NCBI GenBank assembly: GCA_963922205.1
Contig: CAWUHX010000239.1
Coordinates: 310,001-374,000, forward strand
Reading direction: 5' to 3'
Length of the DNA: 64,000 bases
From: Romanomermis culicivorax
Lineage: Eukaryota > Nematoda > Enoplea > Mermithida > Mermithidae
Below the pieces are notes generated by a model. It saw only the letters and a program-made list of their open reading frames with translations, did no database searches and was not told the origin of the DNA. Of this stretch, positions 52,794 to 61,882 are shown piece after piece. Each line of letters starts with the position of its first letter. Within the stretch, counting starts at the first letter, position 1. The position numbers and the translations under genes are program-made.

Positions 52794-53389
52794 ATTCCTC
52801 ATCCGTCACCGACGCAATGCGGGCTGTTTGGTCAACCGATTTGGCCAAAAAGTATCCACACCTCCCCTGGGCGCTACTCAACGAGCTGTTCGAGGTTGAG
52901 GCGCTTATGGCCGCCGACATCATGCTCTCTGCGCCGACGGTGTTGCGAGTTTTGGGGCCCGAGGTCGCTCGACGGGCGCTCGAGTTTATCGCCGACGGAA
53001 CTATTCGCGCCACCCTGGTGGACAAGATCCTGTTGGACGGTGAACTGTGGTCGCCGGCAGTGGACGCCATCGGCCGCGCTGTGGAGGAGGCCAGTCGCAA
53101 TGCACGGCCCACAGCAGTTGTTGCCACGTCACCGACAACAATGACGACGGGAGCCCAAACACTGGCGGCGATTGCACAACAGCAACCGGTTGCCAACGCC
53201 TTTGGAGAACGGTTCCCCGTCGTTAACAACGCCGTCAACATCACCGAGGCGTCGCCATTTCCGACGGCAACCGTCCCGCGGTCCCTGAAGATTGGCGTTC
53301 TTCGAGAAGTCCACCCGTGCGGAGGCTTGGTCATCGACTTCCCGGGAGAGGAGCCCGTATTGTCCGACGATGATGACATCGAAAAATGA
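52794..53389 (+). CDS. Unrecognised ORF between gag and envelope-like gene
   Basis: The frame is open for about 200 codons to TGA. The first in-frame ATG is at 52817, but the frame can also begin from the candidate intron acceptor. Content: [20 protein letters not shown], then alpha-helical Ala/Leu-rich sequence ([20 protein letters not shown]), a Thr/Ala-rich linker, and a C-terminus with LSDDDDIEK. It has strong G/C at third positions, supporting coding. No known domain is recognised. It could be a gag extension, a chaperone-like accessory factor or a captured host segment. It overlaps the start of the envelope-like frame. Confidence 0.5.
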
Positions 53390-53846
53390 AGCTGCCCGAC
53401 GGTTGAAAACTGTAAATTTTGGTGTAAATTTGCAAACACCGTTTGTAAATATTTTGTTTGTAATAAACTGGGCCTTCGTAACACTACTGTTCTTAGGAAT
53501 GAGCTCTGCAACACATGCTACTCAATACCAATTTTGTGGTCTTTCAAGAAGCGGTCATCCACTTGAGTTACCTCAAAAAGTTGAATGCAAACCACCAAAA
53601 TCTTCGTGGAGTCCACGATGCATGAATGTTACAGTATATGTACCTATTTCTGATCCAATCACGACTAAAGCATGGAAATGTACCTTGCGGAATCGTACTG
53701 GTTTTTTCGGATCTAGGGGCATTACTGCAGAGGTCATAACCACTCAGCATCTCCCGCTTGCGGCGTGTACACTGGCACATCGCACAAAGGTGTTTCATTT
53801 ACAAAAGCTCGTGGAAATACGTCCTGGCTTTTATAGCACTAACTAA
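53370..53846 (+). pseudogene. env: Envelope-like glycoprotein, N-terminal part (ends at in-frame stop)
   Basis: From the ATG at 53370 the frame has an N-terminal hydrophobic segment ([20 protein letters not shown]) with a plausible signal cleavage after THA, followed by a Cys-containing ectodomain start (YQFCGLS, WSPRCMNVTVYVPI, WKCTLRNRTG) with N-glycosylation sites. It stops at TAA at 53844-53846, and the same frame continues at once with the main ectodomain. The stop is either a disabling mutation or a readthrough point. The class of fusion protein is not certain. Confidence 0.65.
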
Positions 53847-55250
53847 ACACTGGAGGTGATGTACTCATGGTGCTGCAATGACGTCTGCGAGACAATGACT
53901 AACCTCTTCATCGAGGAGGGACAGGTCGCTTCGTGGGATGGCACTACAGCTCTAAGTACCTTAGGAGATGTGGGTGGATGCAGCCCCACTGCAGGTCAAT
54001 GCACTACTCTTGACGGGGTAATTGTTTGGCCTGCTACAAACTTTACAGCCCAGTGTCATTATCGCCCACAGGGTAATTACACTGCGTCTGTATCAGGGAA
54101 CCACATCATCATCAATGATTTGCAGGTTGCCCTGAAGATCCCGGGAAACTCTCGTGTGTTTCGGCTGTGTCCTGACCTCCGGTCGAATACAGTAAGAACG
54201 GATCAGGGTCTTCTTCTACGCATCCACGGAAGATTTAATTTGACCCACAGGTTGTTCAGATTGGCAAAGGATTCCGTCCCTGACCCCCTCAATGCCAAAC
54301 TGAACTACCTGGCTCAGCAGATCAAGGAATCGGAGATTAACAATTTTCGATTCGTGTGGCTTGAGTTGTGTTCGCACGCTCAACGCTACCTTGATCTGAC
54401 TTGGCAGTTGCTTCGTTTTGACCCTACACTTGGAGCCCGGGCATTCCTTCAAAGGAATGATCTGACGGCGGAATTTACGGGTGAAGCACTGACGATATGG
54501 CTGTGTCAAAAGGTCAACGCCACTTATGTCTACCATTCGTACCGAGTGGGGGACACCTGTTACAAGTATCTACCCGTACAGGTTGGGGGTACCATTTATT
54601 TTGCCACCCCCGGTGGCCCAGATCTCACTAAATTCAGTCTGAAGGCGCTGTGTGACCACCACTTCACAGGGATTTTCCGAAATTGCTCTGGCTGGTTTAC
54701 TGAGTCCGGAACGGTCCATGTGAGCCACATTCCGCTTGAGCTGTTCTGGAAACAGCGCTTCAACGTCACTCACTTTGACGCTCCTGCGCTCTTCCATGAT
54801 CAGTTGGTGATGACCCCTTCAAGTTTTGCTTTCTTTAAACAGTACGTTTACAAGACTGAGCAGATTGAAGCGGTCTTAAACCGGTTGGTAAACTTTACCG
54901 CTGGTCTATCCCTCCAACCCGATACTATCTATCAAGCGGTTGCAGGGGTGGGAACTGACATCAAATCCTCCCTGGAAGGTGTTGGTCTGGCAGCAAACCG
55001 TGTGATTACTGGCCAACAGCACAACCTCATGCAGGGCTTACAGTCTCTCTTGAGTGGACCAGTGCAGTTGATCTTTAACACACTCATTGCACTGGCAGTA
55101 TTGGCCGGTACAGGATTTCTCATCTACGCTGGGATCTCCTATTACCTCAGTTACCGCCTGAGGAAAAGACAGGTTCGGTTTGTTAGCCAATACTCTCCGC
55201 TGAACCTCCTCTGGAAAGTTCAACGTTGGGTAGGTTTTCATTACGTACAG
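53847..55250 (+). pseudogene. env: Envelope-like glycoprotein, main ectodomain and membrane anchor
   Basis: The frame continues with a Cys-rich ectodomain (YSWCCNDVCE; CSPTAGQCTT...W; C-H-Y-R), many N-x-S/T sites (NFT, NYT, NVT, NCS), and a C-terminal helical stretch followed by a single clear transmembrane segment (LIALAVLAGTGFLIYAGISY, about 55080-55140) and a basic tail (RLRKRQ). The layout is that of a type I viral fusion glycoprotein. The C-x-x-x-x-G-x-C...W pattern recalls glycoproteins of chuvirus/rhabdovirus type captured by some invertebrate retroelements; that assignment is only an impression. Its position upstream of pol is exceptional. Confidence 0.65.
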
Positions 55251-55280
55251 AACGATGTGCCAACTCAGTTAGACAGGATC

Positions 55281-55949
55281 ACTCCATGTTTTGTCGTACT
55301 GGTTGACCACAAGGAAACCCCTGCTTTCCTTGATACTGGTTGCCCAGGGACTATCATTAGTCAAGGCCTGCACAAAGCACTGATCAAAGAGAGTCCGAAG
55401 GCGGCGATGGCCTTCCAGCAACATCACGACTTTAACCCGTTGATGAGTATCAATGGTAAAGCTGTCCATACCCTCCTTTCAGGACCGTACGAGATCATGT
55501 TGCCTGGAACCCGTCAGCCACATACAAGAGTGGATATACATCTCCATGTGTGTAAGACTACGTCTCCTTTCTGGGCACCGGTCGATCTGATTCTTGGATT
55601 GGACTTCCTCGAACAATTCCAGAATATTACGTTTGACTACCAACAACATGTCTGTCGATTGAATGCGGTAGAATTACCCCTTCTCTTGACCAAGGCTGAG
55701 ATTGATCAGATCGATCCCTGGTGGGAGAACACACATTCACTATCAAGGGCCTCATACCGGTCCGGGTCCCGATCCAGATCAAGGACTTCGTCCATTTCTC
55801 GGCCACCCTCGCGAGCCTCCTCAGTTGCCTCATCATGTGGGTCGACCAGAGGAAGCCGGACTTCTTCTAGACGGGCTAGTGGTCATTTTGTGGCCAAGTC
55901 AGGATCAAACTGTCCAAGCCACTGCCTGGAAATTCTCCAGTTACACTAG
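55281..55949 (+). CDS. Retropepsin-like domain fused to envelope tail, with Arg/Ser-rich end
   Basis: In the same frame as the envelope-like protein, after the membrane segment, are FLDTGCPGTIIS (DTG at 55332-55340) and DLILGLDFLEQF about 85 residues later. These are the active-site loop and the C-terminal hydrophobic-hydrophobic-Gly motif of retroviral aspartic proteases. The frame then has an SR-rich tail (SYRSGSRSRSRTSS) and stops at 55947-55949. A second, ordinary retropepsin occurs at the start of the pol frame. Whether this one is catalytic, or a non-cutting relic of a duplication, is unknown. Confidence 0.6.
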   Translation, partial: TPCFVVLVDHKETPAFLDTGCPGTIISQGLHKALIKESPKAAMAFQQHHDFNPLMSINGKAVHTLLSGPYEIMLPGTRQPHTRVDIHLHVCKTTSPFWAPVDLILGLDFLEQFQNITFDYQQHVCRLNAVELPLLLTKAEIDQIDPWWENTHSLSRASYRSGSRSRSRTSSISRPPSRASSVASSCGSTRGSRTSSRRASGHFVAKSGSNCPSHCLEILQLH

Positions 55950-56008
55950 AGAAAGGCCGGTTTCGCGAGCCTAGTGATTCTGATGCACCTGCATCCCCTG
56001 TACTAGAG

Positions 56009-57616
56009 GTGCCACCACTCTCTGATGCTGAGGTCGAATCACTAGGAGCTACTCAGAGCTCCGGAGAAAGATCAGATCATGTACTCACTGTTCAGGTCAA
56101 TCCTACTCCTAGGACCAATCCAGAAGCCTCGGTTGGTTATGCTCTGGTAGGACTACTCCGACGTACTGGTTTGCCAATACCAAGGCAAACCAATGCGCCA
56201 GAGTCGAGCTTTGATGACTCTGTGCCTGACCCAGGTCATGTATTATCAGCTTTCTACCCCACTGAAATGAGGACCCCTCATATCAAGGTTCTACTGAACA
56301 ATTGGGTAGAGGCCAAAGCTCTAATTGATACAGGGGCAGTTTTCTCGCTCTTGGATCACAAGTTGACGGTTCAGTTACCCGACTTGGCACTCACAGAGAC
56401 TAGGGCAGCCAATGGGTCTCCGATCTTACTGCTAGGCGCTGCCTATGTCACGGTGACAGTGGCTGATGTTTCTGAACGGATTCAGGTCCAAATTCAGGAA
56501 AACTGTTCGGCTGAACTAGTCTTGGGGACGAACTTCCTCGGACAGTTCAATTGTGTCAGCTTGAACTGGGAGAAATCCTTTCTCCAGTTCAAGGAACTTC
56601 GGGTTCCATGTGAGGGCCTCATTCACAATCCTCCTTCCGCTCGTGGGGCACTACCCTTGCAGGAGTTGATTGTCCTTGAGCCTCGCTCGCTAACGCAATT
56701 CACCGCACCTGTGCCTGCATTGTATGCAACTGTACCCGAGGTAGCTTTCTTTCCTAAGCCTCTTTTGGGACAGCAATGCAGTGTGTACTTTGCTGGTACT
56801 GTGAGTACGGTGACCAATGGTCGCATACCCCTACAGGTAGTTAACCCGAGTACACACTCAGTAGTTCTCTACCCCCACACAACCATGGGTCATGTGCAGA
56901 TGCATACTGATTCCTCACAGGGATCGGCGGTCAAGTCTGATACCATTCTTGACCATAAGTGGGTTGAAGCCAATGCTGTGATATCCTCAGATATCTCCTC
57001 ACAGGATAAAGCAGCGTTGCTCGACCTGCTGGTCGCATTTACTGACCTCTACGCTATTGATGAAAAGGACACAGGTTCCACTGACCTCGTGCACCACGAG
57101 ATCAGCACCGGTGATGCTCGCCCAGTCCGCCGTTTCCCTTACCGCACCGCCCCCAAGGAAAAGGATCTCATCATACAAGAAGTCAAAGTGCTCCAGGAAA
57201 AAGGCATTATTCGCCCTAGTACCTCACCCTGGGCTACTAACACCGTCCTGGTTCGCAAGAAAAATGGGTCACACCGGATGTGTGTTGATTTTCGTGGTCT
57301 TAACGAGGTTACGAAAAAGGATGTTTATCCTCTCCCACCGATTGATGATATCCTGGACACACTCAAGGGTATGAAATACTTTACTACTCTCGCTGTTGTC
57401 CACTTCGTTAAGCACTTTCGGCCTTACCTCTTTCAACATGAGGTGGTTGTCCAGACCGACCACACTGCTGTTAAGGCGGTGTTAGAGAAACCGAACCCTT
57501 CGTCCCGGATAGCTCGGTGGGGCCTCGCGTTAGCTGAATTCAAACTGACTATTCGGCTGCGAAAAGGTCGGTCTAATGGTAATGCTGACGCATTATCAAC
57601 GCCTTCCCGATCCTAA
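56009..57616 (+). pseudogene. pol: pol: protease, partial reverse transcriptase, RNase H remnant
   Basis: The open frame extends somewhat upstream of 56009 (to at least 55920, overlapping the envelope frame in the -1 frame) without an ATG. Residues about 100-190: aspartic protease with ALIDTGAVFSLL (DTG at 56327) and LVLGTNFLG. Residues about 360-460: RT fingers with DARPVRRFPYRTAPKEKDLI, SPWATNTVLVRKKNGSHRMC and FRGLNEVTKKDVYPLP. Immediately after KYFTTL the sequence jumps to HFVKHFRPYL and VVQTDHTAVKAVL, the end of the RNase H region. The palm with its catalytic Asp residues and most of RNase H are missing, in frame. It ends at TAA at 57614-57616. Confidence 0.85.
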
Positions 57617-59147
57617 TTCCCTTGCCGGGGAGAGTATTGACGATATTAACCTATACAGACCCGAGGGAGACGTTATGATGATATCCGATGGTGCGCAGCA
57701 CCTGGCGAATTCATCCCAAAGGACCAACAATGGTGTGCAGCACCTGGCCAGGTCTGAGTCTTATGCAGAGATATCACAGGATGCGCAGCACCATGACCTT
57801 CTTGCAACTCAATTTGAGGATCCGGAACTGGCCTCCATTCTTAGGTCACTAAAACCCTACGGTGATCAGAATGATGTTAATGGCTACCACCTGTTGGATA
57901 ACATCCTTCAGAAGTGGACAGGCGAGTCCAACAAGATTGTTGTCCCTCGATCAATGGTAACTACCATTATTGAGGCTCACCACAATGACATTCTTGCTGG
58001 ACACTTTGGTGCAAAACGTACCGGGAGGCTTATAGCCCGCAGGTACCACTGGCCTTCCCTCAGTGCGGACGTCAAGTCCTTTTGTCAGCAGTGTGACCTT
58101 TTCCAACGGAATAAACCCGCAAGACAAAAGACCCGTACAACCCTGAAACCGATCTCCATTACGGGTCCGTTTCACCGAGTCGGTGTCGACTGTATGGGAC
58201 CAATGACCACTAGTGAAAATGGAAACCGATTTATTGTAGTCTTTATAGACTACTTTACTAAATGGGTCAAAGCTTTCGCTACTCCGGACATCACTGTGCA
58301 AACCATAGCTCGACTCTTTGTTACACAAATTGTCTGCAGACATGGGGCACCACAGATTCTTCAGTCTGATCGTGGTACTGATTTCACGTCCAAACTGATG
58401 ACTGAAATCACCGCCATTTGTTCAACTAAGAAAATCCACTCCACCGCTTATCATCCCATGACAAACGGAGAAGTGGAAAGAGCTAATCAAACGCTAGCTA
58501 CACGGTTACGTATGTATGTCCACCAAGGTCATACTGATTGGGATGAACACCTGCCGTACTCTGTGTTCGCTGTCAACATTTGCATGAATGAGTCCACAGG
58601 GTATTCACCCTTTGAGCTCATGTATGGTCGTACACCCATGCTACCTGTTGATGCAGCGCTCTCATTCAACCCTCCGGCTCATATCATAGATGTTTCTACT
58701 TATGATATGGAGGTCAAACGGCATTTTACCAATGCCTTGACCTTGATCCAGAGCACAATTGAGAGATCACAGGCGGCTTATGCACGGTCTTACGACCGCA
58801 TGGCACGAGATGTCTCTTACAAAGTTGGGGATCAGGTGCTCAAACTGCGCACCACCGGAAAACGTGGTCTAACGCCCAAACTATTGCCCATTTATGATGG
58901 ACCCTACTTTGTCACGAATGTGGCATATCCCAATGTCACTATTCGACTTGAGACTGATCAAGAAGATACTGCGCATGTAAATCAGCTTAGACGCTACGTG
59001 TCACCTGCTCAGCCTACAGAGGAAGAGGAGATACCTTCCACTTCACAGGTCATCGAGACGGCACCTTTGTTGATTCCCTCAACAAATAGAGATTTTACAC
59101 AAGATCTCATTGACCCACATCTTGATGCAGAGGTCTCCGATCCGTAA
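57576..59147 (+). CDS. pol: Integrase (Ty3/Gypsy type), intact catalytic core
   Basis: It is read in another frame from pol; the frame change occurs around 57590-57605, so it would be part of pol in an undamaged element. Domains: HHCC zinc site (EAHHNDILAGHFG ... CQQCDLFQ) around residues 132-180, the DDE core with Asp at residues 205 (VDCMG) and 265 (QSDRGTDF) and Glu at 301 (NGEVERANQ), giving D-35-E spacing, and a GPY/F-type C-terminal module (LLPIYDGPYFVTN) near residue 440. The tail is acidic. All catalytic residues are present. The integrase would need a functional polyprotein from another copy to be made in the usual way. Confidence 0.88.
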   Translation: MVMLTHYQRLPDPNSLAGESIDDINLYRPEGDVMMISDGAQHLANSSQRTNNGVQHLARSESYAEISQDAQHHDLLATQFEDPELASILRSLKPYGDQNDVNGYHLLDNILQKWTGESNKIVVPRSMVTTIIEAHHNDILAGHFGAKRTGRLIARRYHWPSLSADVKSFCQQCDLFQRNKPARQKTRTTLKPISITGPFHRVGVDCMGPMTTSENGNRFIVVFIDYFTKWVKAFATPDITVQTIARLFVTQIVCRHGAPQILQSDRGTDFTSKLMTEITAICSTKKIHSTAYHPMTNGEVERANQTLATRLRMYVHQGHTDWDEHLPYSVFAVNICMNESTGYSPFELMYGRTPMLPVDAALSFNPPAHIIDVSTYDMEVKRHFTNALTLIQSTIERSQAAYARSYDRMARDVSYKVGDQVLKLRTTGKRGLTPKLLPIYDGPYFVTNVAYPNVTIRLETDQEDTAHVNQLRRYVSPAQPTEEEEIPSTSQVIETAPLLIPSTNRDFTQDLIDPHLDAEVSDP

Positions 59148-59578
59148 TCAAGTAGCTCTTCTCTTCTTTACTTACCGACGGGGTCATCCTTTTTTGAAGG
59201 ACCGCCATGCCCCTCACAGGATACCCACTCCTGTTCCATGCTGGAATATCAGTGTAAAGAAGAGAATGAGCAGCGATCAATGCATCTAAAACTAGGGTAT
59301 GGCTTCACATTACAGGCGCATCCGTGTGATAGCCTATACCTCGCCTCTAAAATTTTTCTTTTAGTCTCGTTTCAGATTTCACAAATCAACCGACAATTGG
59401 CAACTTCACCGAAGGGATCAAATGACGTCAGCAACTTCACGCATCTCCAATCGACGTCAGCAACTCTACGCAACATTGACACAATTTCACAAACCAAAAC
59501 CCACCGAAAAACCGCTGGACCATCGACTGCTCGCAGACGCACACAAGGACGAGGACGCCCTTTTTCGAAGGACCACCG
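59148..59578 (+). other. 3' noncoding region of the retroelement; no classical polypurine tract
   Basis: The sequence before the 3' LTR is CGAAGGACCACCG, not a purine run. A near copy of the preceding text (CCTTTTTTGAAGGACCGCC) occurs at about 59187, matching CCTTTTTCGAAGGACCACC at about 59559. The frames at 59238-59635 are short and cross the LTR border, so I do not call them. Confidence 0.5.
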
Positions 59579-61003
59579 TGTCACGTGCCGACGGATTTCC
59601 TCGAACGTCATGTGATTCACATCACAATTTTCCATTATGTTTTTTGTTATGTTTTGTGTTACAGTAATTTACATCAATTTTGCATTTCGTTTTTATACTT
59701 TTTACATGCAATTTATGTGTGTACTTTTCATGTTTATTTCTGTTGCTTTCGCGCACATTTTATTTCCATTTCGAATTATTATTTTGTTATACACGTAGAC
59801 TACGGTATGTGCCCGCTAGTCAAGAATTTCCGTTAGAGATAAGCTCTCCGAGCTCATCGCTGTAATTAGAGCACAACGTGCACTTCTTATCAGTAAAAAC
59901 TAGCAACGTTTCGCAACGCGAAATGACTAGTTGGAAATTCTCACTAGTGACGTTCCTATGCTAAGCATGGAGAGTGAAAACTCGCCCCAATGCTTAACGT
60001 TGTGAACTGGAAAATGTCTATGTGATCATAGGCATCTTCTGCAATGATTTCCGCTGCAGAAGTTAGCTTGGGGGAGTGTCAACTCCGCCCAAGGCATACT
60101 GTAGTTTATGGGGCCCTTTAAAAGGGCATGTTTTGTCTTTTTGTCACTCATTATTGGGCCTAACTGGTTTTCGTCGTTTTAGCCTTACGTCACATCCCCC
60201 ATCGTCAATTTTATTATATTTTATTGTTGTCAACAGCGCCTCGCTGTACATCGAATAAATTTACATATTTTCACCCTGGACTACATACACACATCACCTA
60301 CAGTAACCCGACCCTAGGAACCCATCCCCGTCACCGTCTATTGTAGAACCCCGTCGCCCCTCGCCGAGGAAACGTCCGTTATCGCCGCCTGCCAATCAGC
60401 AGCCGCCGAACCCCACGCCGAATTGCCCGGATTCCCGTTCCCGTACAAGGCCGTCCGTAGGACAACGTTTGACCCCGAACCCATCGCCCAGCGCCGAGTA
60501 ATTTGAGAAGAGGTGTCGTAAGTCTTCTCAGGGGTTATTGTTGTTGAGGGTATATTTGTGGAAGTCTCCCCTAAGCTAGTTTTCCCCCGGAAGGACCCTC
60601 AATAAAGTAAGCCCTCAGACCCTTAAGGTCAGGGCCAATAAGGGGATTTAGGTTAACAATCAGGTCCCCTACAGTACGCCATTCCTCAAATGGCACCGTC
60701 CCCCCATTCCGGTGAATGAGGACTAGGGATTGGCACCCCCGACCCGCCCATGTTGTCCATTATTCTACAGCATTAACCCTAGGACAAGGCCGAGGTACAC
60801 CATAGGTTTACCTGTGGTAGTACCAGCTGGGTTGGGTTCCCGAAATGAAGAATTATACTGGAGCCACCCCACGGGGTCACAGCATGCCACCTACAGTGTC
60901 ATGACCATATTTCCCTTGGGATATGGTACGGGTTTGCCCGTCAATGTGACTGATCACCCAATTTCAGTTAATGTGACATGGCTCCACTTCGTTTAATGTG
61001 ACA
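59579..61003 (+). repeat. 3' LTR, 1425 bp
   Basis: It begins TGTCACGTGCCGACGG and ends TTTAATGTGACA. It is equal in length to the 5' LTR with about 48 substitutions. It is followed by CTGG (61004-61007). Confidence 0.93.
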
Positions 61004-61007
61004 CTGG
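61004..61007. repeat. Target-site duplication CTGG, right
   Basis: It matches CTGG at 46898-46901. Confidence 0.85.
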
Positions 61008-61477
61008 GAACAAAATGGTTTATAGAAATCGGAGTGGTGGCATACAAGAGCGAAGCTCAAAAGAGCAACTACCCAGAAGAGCAGTTTTCAACGAACAGAT
61101 TTATTTAAAGGTGTACATGGTTTCCGAAAAAAGAAAATTTTCAACAATTCTTTAACGATGCAAGTATTTTGGATGCGGTTTGTTGCACACGCCAGATGCA
61201 CACTCTGACCAAATTATGTATGGGGTGATTGATATATTATATCCTGGTTCAATACGTCACTGTGTTTGGTATCAAGAAATCAGTTCCCCTTAATTTTGAT
61301 ATATCCTGTCCCCAATTCATCGCCTCAAAATAGCGATTCTCGAGACAGTGAAGTCTCAAAACGGTGATTCTCATAATGGCGAGGTCTCAAAACTGATTTT
61401 CAAAAGAGCGAATCAGTACAGCGTTCAGTGCTTCAGAGTAAACGCACGCATAATCTTTATAATAAATATGCAATTTA
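61008..61477. other. No gene; short irregular tandem near 61320-61395
   Basis: Variants of TCTCAAAATGGCGATTCTC recur about four times. The remainder is unremarkable. It is the continuation of the host sequence interrupted by the retroelement. Confidence 0.45.
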
Positions 61478-61873
61478 CACTATCAGGCGAAACTAACCCT
61501 CAGAAATTCGCGTCCGGGACGCGTCCAGGTCGAGTCCGGAACGCGTCTTTTTCGGCAGCGCAAAGAAAACTTTCATCTTTCTTAGTAATTGACATTCATG
61601 CAATAACTGTCAATCATAGTTCTTTCATAATGTGTAGTGGATTATGCACTTTGTTTTGACCTACAGTATGACAACAGTTGACCTTTCGTTTATATCTGGT
61701 AAATAATGTGTGCTTTCCATAGGGAGGTAAGAAGGAAGCCCCAGCAAAATTCTTTGGCTTTGTGTGACACAAGCACATGGCCTGTCAATTTTACTGTTGG
61801 TATAGTGTGCTTTTCGCGTCCTGGGTGCATCCCGGACGCGACCCGCATGGACGGTTAGTTTCGCCTGGTAGTG
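61478..61873. mobile_element. CACTA-type MITE, 396 bp, TA duplication
   Basis: The ends read CACTATCAGGCGAAACTAAC and GTTAGTTTCGCCTGGTAGTG. TA flanks both sides (61476-61477 and 61874-61875). CACTA tips with a 2-3-bp duplication fit the EnSpm/CACTA superfamily. Subterminal GC-rich inverted blocks (GCGTCCGGGACGCG, TCCCGGACGCG) lie inside the ends. No transposase. Confidence 0.8.
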
Positions 61874-61882
61874 TACGGTCCA

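Larger units (their letters stand above)
46902..61003 (+). mobile_element. Ty3/Gypsy-class LTR retroelement with envelope-like gene, 14.1 kb
   Basis: It is bounded by LTRs of equal length (1425 bp), with TGTCA/TGACA inverted tips and a CTGG duplication. Internal order is gag, unknown ORF, envelope-like glycoprotein plus retropepsin-like domain, protease-RT-RNase H remnant, integrase. The integrase with a GPY/F-type C-terminal module and the pol order PR-RT-RH-IN place it in the Ty3/Gypsy class (Metaviridae). By eye the LTRs differ at about 48 positions (about 3.4 percent) with no indels. The interior is clearly more GC-rich than the host flanks. The copy is defective in every polyprotein. Confidence 0.92.

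Noticed and set aside
52747-53514. 255-codon open frame on the - strand
   Set aside because: It is antisense to a GC-biased + strand ORF in the same interval and has low-complexity Ser/Thr/Ala content; it is best seen as a shadow.
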